From Dactylis glomerata (lineage: Eukaryota; Streptophyta; Magnoliopsida; Poales; Poaceae), in NCBI GenBank assembly GCA_007115705.1, contig QXEO01000431.1, positions 2,356,001 to 2,420,000 on the forward strand: a stretch of DNA of 64,000 nucleotides, given 5' to 3'. The notes below the pieces were generated by a model. The model searched no databases. It saw nothing but the letters and a program-made list of their open reading frames with translations, and was not told where the DNA came from. The position numbers and the translations under genes were made by a program. Below, piece by piece: positions 44,571 through 56,222 of this stretch (its first letter is position 1; each line of letters begins with the position of its first letter).

Positions 44571-46390
44571 GGAGCCTTCTTGGTGTGCGGGCGAGCCAGC
44601 TCTGGTGTTAGCCAGTGACTACATTCATGTGGGCGATGTGGTGGCTGGTGTGTTGCGTTCTGTGGCAGTGGCGCAGGCGTTGGCTTTGGTGGTGTTATGT
44701 TCCATGTGCTACAGATAGAGAGGTCTTGCTGAGGGGAGACCTTTGCGCAGTTTGGGCTGCTGCTAAGTGGCCCCATGTGAAAGGACACAAATGTCATCTA
44801 GAGGGGGTGAGGGGGTGGTGAATATGCGATACAAACTTTTGCAAAAGGCTTGAACAAATGCGGAAATAAACTAGCATTTATTTTTTTAAGCTCTAAAAAC
44901 CTAATTAAATAAGGCTCACCTATGTGCACCAACAACTTATGCTAAGCAAGACAAGTAACAAGGTGATAGAAAGATATATAACTTCAAGCACAAAAGCTAT
45001 CACGATGTAAAGTGCATAAGTAAAGAGATCGGGAATAAGAATAACCGAGGCATCCAGAGATGATGATGTATTTCTGAGTTCCCCCCTACAATGGAGTACA
45101 TTTTGTTGGAGGGGTGTGGTTGCCACAAAGGCCTAACCAACGCCACAAAGGCCTCACCCTATTATCCGGTGAAATTTCACCTTAAAGGCCTAGTTCACTT
45201 TTTCACTAAGGCATTTCCTTTAAAAGGATAACTGGGCTGTAACACAAAGCTTGGGGGCACACATCCACAACTTAATTGGATGCTCCCAAGAATCATCACC
45301 AGGGCACCACAAAGACCACAAAGTTGTCTAGGGCTCCAAGAACCCAAGAGTAATAAGTTCACAAACTTTCACTTCCATGAATCTCCGAAGAGAACTCAAA
45401 CCGATGGATTCGATGCAATGACAAGAGCACACGAAGTGCTCAAATCCTTCTCACCCAAATCCCACCAAAGCAACTAATGCTATGGAGACATGTGAGAGGA
45501 AGAACAAAGGAAATACACAAAGAACTCCAAGATCTAGATCCAATAGGTTTGCCTCACTTAGAGGTGATATTGATTGGTGGAAAGATAGATCTAGATCTAA
45601 TCTCTCTTTTCCCTGAAGAAGATGCAAGAAACATGGGAAGAATAAAGAGGGAGTGAAAATTACATCATCATTCACCAAATAATCGGTAAACCAACAATAG
45701 CAAATAATGAAAATACATGACCATGATATTAAATATCATATTATAATTCTCCAAACTTAAAATCCTTGTTCAGAGAATCAACATCATTGTGAGCATTCAT
45801 AACCTTCTGATAGTGCATGCCAAAAGCTATTAAATTCACTGACATGACATTTTGTTACACTGGCTCAACATTATTAGGTCGCACAGTGTGGCACAGAAAA
45901 CTGAATGGCCTCAACCCATTAGCGTTGATCACATCATTAAGAATTAAGGAATGTTATAATTGTGACATCAACATAAACTCATTAATAATGACCATATCAT
46001 TAAGATGTCATAAAAAGTAACAACATCAGTAATCACATTAAATTTCCATATGGAAACATTTAATTGTTCACATAAAAGATACACATTGTTTCACCTTAAC
46101 TTTAGGCCATTTCACATTAAATATGAGCACATCATTCTCCTAATAAATATACACTTTTAAATGATATTAAGAATGATAGTCAACATGCAACATATTTGCA
46201 AATTCTAAACAAAATATACCATTAGTTAAATTTATTTAGAATAATACTATGTTTATAATCACATTTTAGGCCATTATTTTTGGCATAAAAAGTGCAAAAA
46301 CATAAGGCATTAACAGAACTAAAATTTAAATGCACTGAAATATCTAGAAAAATGATACAAGAGTTGGCAGCCCAGATAATGCAACCGGGC
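44571..46390. other. Intergenic repeats, no gene recognised
   Basis: 44571-44820 is GT-rich single-copy-looking DNA into which A1 inserted. 44820-45660 resembles, from memory, a very abundant non-coding Triticeae repeat (phrases such as 'gctcacctatgtgcaccaac' and 'aactccaagatctagatcc'). It is degenerate, with no LTR pair or coding domain. 45660-46390 is AT-rich with no ORF above 67 codons. Confidence 0.4.
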
Positions 46391-47640
46391 TAACCCATCC
46401 TCGGCCGCAACCCAGCCTCAGAATCAACCTAACAAGAACCTCATGTCCGTTTTCACGTCTGCATTGTTCTCACTCGTGTGATGTGATCTAACGGCTATTA
46501 GTGAGCTGAGATGGAGAAAAATGATGCCCGATCAAAAACCCTAACTAATTTGATGGCCTGCCTCCCTGACATTTCCTCTCCCGTGAGAGGCGATATCGGG
46601 GCGGTGTGCCGCCTTCCCTCCGTTCCATTCCGATGCAGTGGCGGTGCTCGCTGGAGGAGCATGCGTTGGACTAGGTCCCACAAGCTATTCCATTGAGCAT
46701 GGTTGCCGGCATCATGTTCCTATGGGGCAGCGATGGAGAGGCGCTAACGGCGAACCGTTCGGTCGCTAGGTGTTGTTGCATGACGACGGCCATTTTACGA
46801 TGACAGCGACAGATGGCATGAAGGCCAGCGATGCGCCCGTCCATTCCACGTGTTGTCTCCATGGGAGCCGACGGTGTCTCGGGCTCTCAGCACCTCAGCG
46901 CTCCGACGAGCTCGTCATTCCGCACGTTCTCTTCGGTGGGAGGGAACGGCTTTGCGGCATCCTCGCCCTCGCGCAGCGTTGATCGCTACGTAGTTCCTGA
47001 AGGGAGATGCATCGATGCGGCCATCAGGTGAGTGAACTTAAATTCGGTGGATGAACGTTACGTCGATCTCATGTGCTACACGTTGCAAATATATACACAC
47101 AGGATCGTTAATTGCGTACGTGCTTGCACGTGTATAATGCCATTTATTTACTTGCCGATTCCATGCTAATATACCGAACGTAGGACCGGCCGTCGGAAGA
47201 TCGGTATATGTGTAGTCTGTCTGTAGAGATATCAAGCTGGAAAGGCCCTTTCCGAAAAGATGCCAGAATTCGTCAGAGATTTCCGACCTCTGTCGGTCTC
47301 ATAAGAAACACGAGTGTTGGGCAGTCCGCCTCCGCCCCAGGATATCTGGCAGGTCTCTTTACCTGTTTTCCGGTAATGCGTTCACGTTGGCGTCGATCAC
47401 CTAGGTCACAATGGCGAAACCTGCAAGTATAAACCTCGTTACTCGGTTTCGCTGCTGCTAACTGGAGTGAACTGTGTCATCAGAGATTTCGTTGGTTGTT
47501 GGAAGAAGAGTGTTAAAACTTAAGATGTTTGTGTACATGCAAACATGTGGATTTGGGTATGCATATTTTTAAATCTCCATTTTTTAGCATTTTTTTTGTC
47601 ATTTTTGTTTTGTCCTCAATACAAAAAATCGCATTGCGAT
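46391..47640. other. GC-rich island with an exon-like ORF
   Basis: 46500-47030 is GC-rich. The plus ORF 46831-47031 (MRPSIPRVVSMGADGVSG to PEGRCIDAAIR) runs into CAG/GTGAGT at 47027-47034, a consensus splice donor. No partner exon was identified downstream before the repeat at 47640. It could be a stranded first exon, a gene fragment, or chance. 47040-47640 shows nothing recognisable. Confidence 0.25.
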
Positions 47641-48660
47641 TTTACATGAACATAGGTTACATCATTTTTTAAGAAGAAGGTGTCTAGTTAATTAGCGAAA
47701 AATCGGACGAAAGCCACACAACAATGCTAACTCCATGGGGCGACGCCCCAACTCAAACTAGAAACACCGCTCCATCAAGACCAGACAACCTTTCACCATG
47801 GCGGGGAGAAGACACCGTGACATCTATGGAAGGAGCAGACACGAGATGCTCAAACGGAGATAAAGAAGCCAACCCTCTGAGGAGCTGCGTCAAAGCGACG
47901 CCAACGACTAGCATAAACGTAACCTCATCGCCCGCGCAGCACGAGGTTGATGCCCTCAACACTATCAAAGTTTGAGGCCGCCATCCTCACATCCAACTAC
48001 TCCATCACGCCGAGCTGGCCAGCAAAACCTCCTTCCGGTACTGCCATCCTGACATGCCACTTCTCGCACTCAAACCACGATGCAACATGATTCAACCACC
48101 CGCATCTCAAGCTGCACAGAGCAAACCGCTATCAGACCACGACCACCGCACCAACATCCGGGTCTGCCACCTGGGCTAAAAGTAGCTGCTGCCCACCCCT
48201 GGTTCCCGAGGCCGCCGCCTCGACGTAGAAACATCATCTGCTTGGGGCACTGCCCTGACATCCGCCAACTCGACGAGGAGAGAAACACAAACAAAAGCTT
48301 AACAAAGCCTCCAAGATGACCCCTCTATGAAGGTCACGACGTAGCCGCCGCCATCGCCCACCTAGGTACCCAGAGCTAGGGATTTCTCCCGGATAGCCTA
48401 GACCCACCACAAGGGTGTGGAAGAAGCTCCACACAGTCAGCGCCTCCAACGAGGAAGACGACACTGGAGCATCGTTGCTGTCGGCACCGACAAGGTTGGT
48501 GCAAAGCTTTCGCTCGGGACTCCACCACGCCACCCAAGGTAGTGCAAGCATGTGTTCTCGATGTCCACCAGGTGACACGCCGTGCATCACCACATGCTCC
48601 AATCTCAGAAATCACCACATCTGCGGCGATGATTGCCATTTTTAGCACTTCTATGTCGCA
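47640..48660 (-). repeat. LINE 3'-tail-like sequence, minus strand
   Basis: Minus-strand reading ends CGATTTTTCGCTAATTAACT and CTTCTTCTTAA, matching the tail of the plus-strand element at 62640-63122 (CTTTGCCCCGATTGTATCGG to TTAATTAATCG). The GC-rich body holds several overlapping short ORFs with no domain. A very degenerate 3' untranslated region of a plant L1-type LINE is the best reading. Confidence 0.4.
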
Positions 48661-48671
48661 ATCGCCACTAA

Positions 48672-48937
48672 GAGCATGTACAATAAGGTCCAGTTAGTTA
48701 GCAGGCTATAAGGATTAAACTAGTATTTTTATGATGAGGTGGAGGAGAGAGAAAAGGAGAGAGAAGAGAAGTGAGCTCTCATGCAAGAGCTAGCTTTTTC
48801 ACGTGCTCCTAGACTCTTTGTGAGAGTGTCATATGGGCCATATAGTCATAAAGTAGTAAGATTTCATAGCTAACTATTGTACGTGTTGACTACAAGGCTG
48901 GCTATAGATGCTGCTGACTCTATTATTAAACTTGCTC
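48672..48937. mobile_element. Tourist-like MITE
   Basis: 266 bp with terminal inverted repeats GAGCATGTACAAT and, reversed, GAGCAAGTTTAAT, flanked by TSD TAA (48669-48671, 48938-48940). It contains a GA-rich stretch (AGAGAGAAAAGGAGAGAG) typical of this group. Non-coding; PIF/Harbinger-mobilised type. Confidence 0.8.
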
Positions 48938-48940
48938 TAA

Positions 48941-50405
48941 GGGCTACAACACCAGGTTCCTCGCTCCCTGGAACACGTCGGTCGGAAGTAGGAGTAGCAA
49001 CGACCGACCTCCCAACCAGCAGTGCGTATCCCAGTGCATCTGCCACGCCCAGGGCTCCTTGCTCCGGTGACATGCACTCCTCCGTGCTGGCGACTCTGAT
49101 CCTAGAGACGACCCTCGTGACCAAGATCCAGCCCATGTATGTGCACGTAGCCTCGCGCCCCACCAGCTGCCGCCGCACCCTCCGAGTCGGCCAGCTCCGC
49201 TTCTTCGCGCCGCCCACAGCCTCTAGCCGCCATGCGGGCCCTCTGCTCTACCGTCTTCACGCGCTGCTTGGAGAGCTCCCGCGCGCCAAGAGAGAAGTAA
49301 CCCGCTGCCACCTTTCCTAGGGTGCACACGGCTTCACTGACAACCCCTCTGCAAGCGGCGATGTGGGGAGAACGGTCGCCAGAGAAGGTTCCCCCGTGTC
49401 GCCAGAGAAGGGCGACACAGGGGGCTATTCGATTCGGCTCGTCTCTCACGATCCTATCCAATCATAGATCTCTTAGGTTACATCATTGACTATGTCTAGA
49501 TTTATTTTCGTAATTCATTAAAACTTATAAATGCAATTTTTGAATTTTTTAAACAATGGGATCACTAGTGCACCACACGCAAAAGCATTAAAATGCTTCC
49601 AACAAACTGATGTGTCTACACTAAAGTCTATGAATAAAAACAAATAAGTGCTTTTCCGAAAACTCACCTGAGTGCAAACGATATCATGTTAAGCTACATA
49701 CATAACTGCGAAGTGAAAAAAAAATTAGTTCTTTTTTTCAGGAAAGAGCAAGCTAGCACGCAAATACATCTATTTGGAAAATAGCACGCAGACTTTGCTT
49801 AACCAAAAGTTTGGCAGGCTTATGCGCTGCCGCACGTTGTTCGCCCTTCTGATTTCTTTTACGCGCACGTGCTAATTAACCCGCGTGACGTGTTTCGGTG
49901 CCGAAGAAAGTCCATGATGGAGCACGTATACATGTGGGACGTGTCGATAGAGATGCAAGTGGGACCCCCAAATCCCAAACATTTCACTTATAATTCAGTT
50001 GAAAATTTTCTAGTTCAAACTTTGTGTAGAAACTTAACCTAGAGATTTCCAAATATAAGTGCAACATTGGCGGGATCTCACTCACACCTTGCGATCGCTG
50101 CTGCAAAGGCAAAGTGAGGCCGACAGTTTGGAGTAAGTTGCTCCTTTATAATTTAACCAGCATATACAATTGCCCAATAATTACAGATCAACAATATGTA
50201 TACATGTTATGCGACAAAATCTATTCACGCACAAAGGTGATACGCATCAAACGAACTCTTCTTCGACGTCATTCATGTTTGTCAATTACAGTGGTTTCTT
50301 CCTTCCACGAGATTAAACTGCGCCTCGTCAACTTTTAGCATTGTACTTACATATCGTGTGTGCATGGCAAGAATTTCGCAACAATTTCTGCTGTTGGCGT
50401 TGTCA
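48941..50405. other. Intergenic, with GC-rich ORFs of unknown origin
   Basis: 48941-49440 is GC-rich with overlapping ORFs on both strands (minus 48870-49217 and 49102-49461, plus 48877-49320). None has a recognised domain and the frames overlap each other, so a decayed gene fragment is possible but unproven. 49440-50405 is AT-rich and includes the downstream flank of the DUF1365 gene; nothing else seen. Confidence 0.35.
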
Positions 50406-53400
50406 TCAGCACCATGGCCACTGAGCATCCCTCCACACGCACCACCTCCCCCTGATGCTTCCTCCATCATCTTCGGTCCTTTCATCGACCGTCTCGGTGC
50501 TGCTGCTTCCGATGATCCCTTTCGATTTCTGACGAAGGAAGGTGCAGGAGGAGCGGATCTCGAGGTCTCGCTTTAGAGCTTCGTCCCTGTAGCTCAGGCT
50601 TATGTACCTCGGATGGTCCAGAAACCTGACATTCTTCAGCCAAAGCCTGAAGGCCTGAAGAGGAGCAGAGGAGCGCCAGCAAAGATTACATGAGCTTGCT
50701 TACATAAAGTGCTAAACTATAGGAAGTAATAATCAACTGATTGAAGAATTCTATAGAGATGATTCAGAGCTATGGCAAGTCAAGGACAATTTATTCTGGC
50801 CCTAATTATCAAAGGCGGCCAATGCCTGTAAGGATGGAAAATGCACTTCGGTGATGGAAAGAAACTGCAATGTAGAGAGAAAATGCTAGTTTACAATCTG
50901 TAAAAAGATATCTCTTATTTTTAGTCACACTTTGAAATATCTAGATTTATAGCCCTTAGCAACCATCAGCATATTCTTCAAGGGTGCATCTACTGAATTA
51001 CTTAGAGATATTAGTTTCTAAATAAATTTCTACAACACCCTATGCCAGTGTAACTTCAAAATATGAGACGAAAAATATGAAATGCTATGTTTAGTTCGAA
51101 TTTTTCTACTACATAAATGCAAAATATCAACTACTTCTTGAGCAATGCTTACTTCCTTTGTATGCTTTCCAACAGAAACGTCTTCTGAACTTTTAACAGT
51201 TCACAGCACTGAATTTTGTGAGTGAAGTGGACTAATCATGCAAATTTTGTGATCGAAGTGGAATAGTGGATTCATCTTATCCTAAAGAACATTAGCTATG
51301 AAACTCTATGAAAGCAAAAGAAAAATAATGGGAACCTCTGAAGAGCTAGACTTGAAGAATATAATGGATTGCACACAGATGAGTGGCGATCAAAATTCAG
51401 GACGATGGAATGGTCAATGGACAATGGAATCTTAATACAATGTGTAAGTGCACGATGTCCACTACATCTTTATCAACAATGGGAAAGGAATTAATAAGTA
51501 CGCATTGAATTAGAATCTGGCAAATAACATGGTTCCTTTTCTGGTTTACAGCCAAAAGTTACACTAAGATGTGATAGTTTGAGGACCACAATTGGATGGT
51601 GTGAGGATAATGTATCTTTTGTAATGTAAAAGGACATTCGTGACATATTTCTCAAGAGAGGGATTTTCCTGCAAGGGGGTTCTTGAGGTCATCAAGTTCA
51701 TTCAGATCCTGACAAATTTTTGGAGTCCCTGGTAAATGTTATGGCTCAACCAAAATCTGGTATCTATGGAGTGCTATGGTTAAATGAACTTGATTGTTAT
51801 CCTTTTTTCCTAGGCTAATGTAAACATCTGTATCCTTTTTCAGAAGCATAAGCTCTGCAAGGTGCAAATAATCTGCCCAAGAATGGAGTGCTACCTCCAG
51901 AACTAGAGATTGGCTGGGCCAACAGGGAGCAATATGTGGATTTAATAAACACTACATGAGGGAGTACATTATACACGAGAGAGCAATTTTTAGAGGTACA
52001 TGGTAAAACTTGAAAAATCTATCCTAGTGCCACTTCCTCATGTCAGTTTACCATGTGCCACTTCCTTTCGTATAGGGGTGTTTTTGTTTTTCCGAATTTT
52101 TTTATCTGACGACGTTAGTGTGACTTATGATTTCCGTCTTGGAGGTGTAATGTTTCCTGCGCTATGTTGGGATTGTAATCTAATCTCAACCGTGCAGGTT
52201 TCCTTTTATATTTATTTATTAAATAGGGACACACCAAACCATATTGATTTGATTCCAAAGCAAATGTGCTAACATAATGTCTAAACAAAATTCCAATTAT
52301 CAAGATAGGCAAAAAGAGAGCATATTCCACATTTTACCCTTGATTTTGACCTTGTGACACTTTTAATCCATTAAACAATTGGACATTTTATCCATCAGTT
52401 GCAACCTTGTGACTGACTTTACTCTATTTAATCATTTTCTTCAAATTGACAAGGTGGACCTACATATCAGAATGGTGTGGCAACTTACTAGGTGGACAAC
52501 TGGAACCGTATTTGGTACAGGCGATGTCCGACACGCGAGAGCAATGCGGGCTGGCTAGCAGTACCTATTTACTGAAAACTGGCACAATTTCAATGAACTT
52601 GATGAATTTTTTTGTTTTGCGTAGAAATGAACTTGATGAATCTGACATAATTTGGGACGCACCAAACAAATTAGTACCCAAGTTGCCCGGCCAGCTAGCT
52701 GCAATGTCGTTTGAACAAGTGGGTCTACTTTTTCAGTTGGGTAAAATAATAAAATAGGGTAAAAGCTGTCACAAGGTCGCAACTAAGGGGTAACACTGGC
52801 ATGATTATTTAAATGGGATAAAGCTGCCACCGAGTCTAACCTAGAAGTTTTTCTCTAAATATTCATTTGAAGAGATGGTGTAGATCAAACAAATCCTCAT
52901 CAGTGATCACCATTATCTGCTCATCTATTAATCCAGTTGCCCCACCAAAAAAGATAATTCAAGAATCAAATGATCAGAACATGAAGAAAGAAAAGTAACC
53001 ACCAAGTCAATCTAAAGTTATCTAAAGAACTCTATGAGGATAGCGCTACATACGAGAATGCAATCATAAATGCAAGCATGGTAACAAGACAGGAGCATCG
53101 TATACTGGAAAGCTACCTCCCAGTATATCCCTGCAGCAACCTTATGAGGCATCAGCCAGAAGAATGTTGCTAGCTTAACCGAGTCACTCGTCTGCCCAAC
53201 TAACTTGGCTTGCAAAGCTGCAGTGAAATAGTTCCCAAGCGTTGGATGTTGAACCGAAATAGCCACATAAAGATTATCGCCTGGGGCATCAGCACGAATA
53301 CTCCAATTGCCAAGCATATCCTAGAGATCATGCAACAAAAAAATCCACTAAGATGTAATGGTAGCAAAACGAATATAACAAGTAAAAATTACAAGAATCA

Positions 53401-54601
53401 AGACAGAGTAGACAATTAGCATAGTAAACACCATTTGATGTCTAATTTACCATCAAAGCATTATGCAATGAACTCCATATGTAACAGAACTGAGATAAAA
53501 ATGTTTCATCTGAGAAAAAATTATGCAAAGTAATTCCGCATCATTTTTGCCTCCAAAGTTCACGGTCCATCACGTCACATTGTCCAAAAGGACAGTATTC
53601 TATACAAAATGAAACGAAGGCAAAAGCTTTGCCTTATACATTAATTAAGAAGAAGGTGCCCAACTAATCAGAGGGAAACTGAGCGAAAACCGATATAAAC
53701 AGAGACAAGATAATACACTGATTCTTGACTGAAGACCATACCATGAAGGGGCTGACATGCAAAGGCTTTGCAACGAGATCAGAACCCGGCTGGAAGGTGA
53801 ACATCACCTTCTCCCCCCAGGGAGTATTTGTGACCTAGAAGCAATAGCAAAATATTAACACTGTAAAGAACTATCTAAACACTGTAACGAACTAACTAAA
53901 CACCAAACAATATGAAGCCAACACAGAGGAGAGGCCTCACTTCAGCAATGCACATCTTGAGGTCTTCATCTTGTTCTTGCGCTGCCACGTCGTAGCAGTA
54001 GTAGACGCTGAGTGGGTTCTGCTCGTACCCCACGCTCTTGGGCACCGTCAGGAGGCGCCTTCATAAAACAATGAACTAGGTCACCTCAATGCAAATGCTA
54101 CTCTTGTAAAAATGTTCTAGTTATGCTTTTGCTATAGCTTTTTTTTCATAACAAAAGGACTGATTTTCACTGTAGAGGACAGGTTTTACATACAAAATGA
54201 CTGTTCTTTCATACCAAAAGGACGGTTTCTTTTACAGACAATTCTGTAAAATTTGTACAACGAAACTAAAAAAATACTGTGTCAGAGAGCTGCAAAATGC
54301 ATCAGGGAACTTACACTGGACCGGAGGTGGAGGCGATGCGGCGGGCGTCGGCGGCAGAGAGGTAGCCGGGAAGGGGGAGGAGATCGAGGTCGATGAGGGC
54401 GTAACGCACGGCGTACACGAAGGCGTGCCCCGCCGGCCGCCGGCGCGAGTGCCGGACGCGGCCCTCGTAGAGCCGCGCGGCGCCGCCACCGTCGGGAGCG
54501 GGCCGGCTAGCGAAAGGGAGCCGGAGGAGGAGGAGTAGGGAGAGGACGGTGGAGGTGAGGAGCGTGGTGGTCAGGGAGGCCAGCAAGTAGAGCGCCTCCA
54601 T
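50406..54601 (-). CDS. DUF1365 family protein, five exons
   Basis: Exons (minus strand): 54315-54601, 53941-54058, 53742-53834, 53117-53320 and 50406-50654; 951 bp, 316 residues. All introns are GT-AG (donors GTAAGT, GTGAGG, GTATGG, GTAGCT) and phases match. The start MEALYLLASL has a good context (GCAATGGAG); an upstream non-ATG extension was rejected. Residues 1-27 are hydrophobic, a likely signal-anchor. The family motifs are YEGRVRHSRRRPAGHAFVY and LIDLDLLPLPG in exon 1, SVGYEQNPLSVYYCYD in exon 2, NTPWGEKVMFTF in exon 3, and FWLMPHKVAAGIYWEA across exons 4-5. In bacteria DUF1365 genes often neighbour cyclopropane-fatty-acid synthase and an FAD amine oxidase; the biochemical role is unproven. 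The frame is intact, so the gene is probably functional. Confidence 0.9.
50655..53116 (-). other. Intron 4 of the DUF1365 gene (2.46 kb)
   Basis: The longest intron, with donor GTAGCT and acceptor CTCTTCAG. It contains the inverted-repeat element at 52332-52793 and otherwise AT-rich sequence without a coding domain. Its size comes partly from that insertion. Confidence 0.75.
52332..52793. mobile_element. Inverted-repeat (MITE-like) element in intron 4
   Basis: Imperfect terminal inverted repeats of about 40 bp: left TTTTACCCTTGATTTTGACC (52332), right arm 52751-52793. Reversed, the right arm shares GACCTTGTGACA exactly with the left arm. A third CCTTGTGAC word lies near 52405. No clear TSD was found, so the superfamily is open. 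Confidence 0.4.
53590..53725 (-). repeat. LINE-tail fragment in intron 3
   Basis: Minus strand reads GGTTTTCGCTCAG, CACCTTCTTCTTAATTAATG and GCAAAGCTTTTGCCTTCG, like the LINE tail at 62980-63110. It is about 135 bp and lies in intron 3 in the same orientation as the gene. Confidence 0.55.
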
Positions 54602-56222
54602 TGCTACTGCTTCGATCTCTAGATGGTTTTTCAAGGGAAAATTCAGGACCGATTATTCTAGGATGAACCCGTTTCTGGGTATCTATAATTCAGGACAGAT
54701 TTTTGGATAAAGGATGGAACTGAATACATCCTAAAAACCATACCTCATACTAGCACATTTTGAACAGATAAGTTGCACGTGAAAATGCTAAAATTACCGC
54801 ACATATTTTAGAAGAAAAAAATGCGTGTATGAAATGAGTTTGGTTAGCTGATTGTAAAGACTTTCGATAGTCTAGATGACTAAATAAGGTGTGAAACTGA
54901 CTTACACATTTCAGTTGCCTATTTTAATGACACATTTCAGTTGGCTTGGTGATGGCCACAAGACAAGAGGACAATTGGGTTGGATTATTGTCCTGTTCTG
55001 GATTAGCATTTGTGGTGGATAGTGCCTACACGTTTCTGTAGTACTAGTAGCTGGGGATGCTGGCTGTAAGGAGTACTTGACCACTCCTTCCACAGTGGAA
55101 AACAAAAAATACGGAGTATGTAATTTTGATCTCTCTGTTTTCTTCAGTTTTCTAAAGATGGATATCCCCTTTCCAGAAATAGCAAGTCTTTGTTCTGTTT
55201 GTTCTTTTTTTTACAGCAATGATTTATTGGAAAATAATAATCAGAAATGGTATCTGAATAGACAGATAGAAAATGCAACACTATTGATTAAACACAGATA
55301 AATGATCTACTCTTTCAGTATCAAAGAGACGTGTCAGTTTACACTGAGGCTCAATCTGCCAATCTACTTTTCCAGATCTTCAGCCTTACAAAAAAAAAAT
55401 GAAAAATGAAAGGAAAGTAAAAAATATCGATCCCACCTACGTTATACAGTTCACATTTTACTTGGTGCCTACTTTTGCTGCCTCTATCTTACATTCAGTT
55501 TACATTTTCTGGATACAATACTTGTTTTGTTCCTCACTCCCAATTTTATTTGAGAACATATTTTGACGATGCCAAGTTGCAGCAACTGTAGCTTAGCTAG
55601 CTGGAGAAGGCAAGATCACTGTAATATAAGGAACTTCACTGCATAGATTTGGTGGCTTATTGAAAGCACTCTTGCAGGCATAGTTATGTTGTCCCTGTAG
55701 AATATTGATTTCCTATGGGTTGTGTGTCTGTGGCGAAACAACGTAAACTGGTTCTTCACAACTCCAGCACCAACCGCATCTCTGAATTTTGATGACAATA
55801 GAGCTATTTACAGACCATCAGCTGTCACTCTTTCTCTTTGCAACATAAGAACAGTACGTTATGCTACAAACAATTTATGGATCCTTTCATCTGGCACAAC
55901 GGAAGACTAAATATATCGTTTGCCGAAGGCCACAATACAAATGTAATACTTTCAAATTGAGCAGAGTGCAAGCGGCAAAGAGTCAGATCAGTGTAAAGAG
56001 TGACATTGCAACAGTTTTGTTTAGTACCCACAAACATGTACTACTTACAACAATGTCTTGAATTTTTTCTTTACTAATACAACATTTACAGATTATACAA
56101 CATAACAGGAAATATTCTACTAATATACAAAATACAACAGTTGTACAGTTTGCATAGCTGAGCAACTTCAAATAATTGCTCAGTATGGTTGCTTTGGAGA
56201 TTATTGAGAGCTTTATAGGCAG
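54602..56222. other. Region between the DUF1365 and F-box/kelch genes
   Basis: Contains the promoter of the DUF1365 gene (above 54602) and the 3' untranslated region and downstream flank of the kelch gene (below 56223). AT-rich; short ORFs only, none recognised. No convincing transposon was found. Confidence 0.5.

Noticed and set aside
47724..48648. Several 70-120-codon ORFs on both strands
   Set aside because: They lie in a GC-rich LINE-tail-like region; none has a domain and they overlap one another.
54197..54538. 113-codon plus ORF over the DUF1365 first exon
   Set aside because: Antisense shadow of exon 1, whose reading frame and family motifs are clear on the minus strand.
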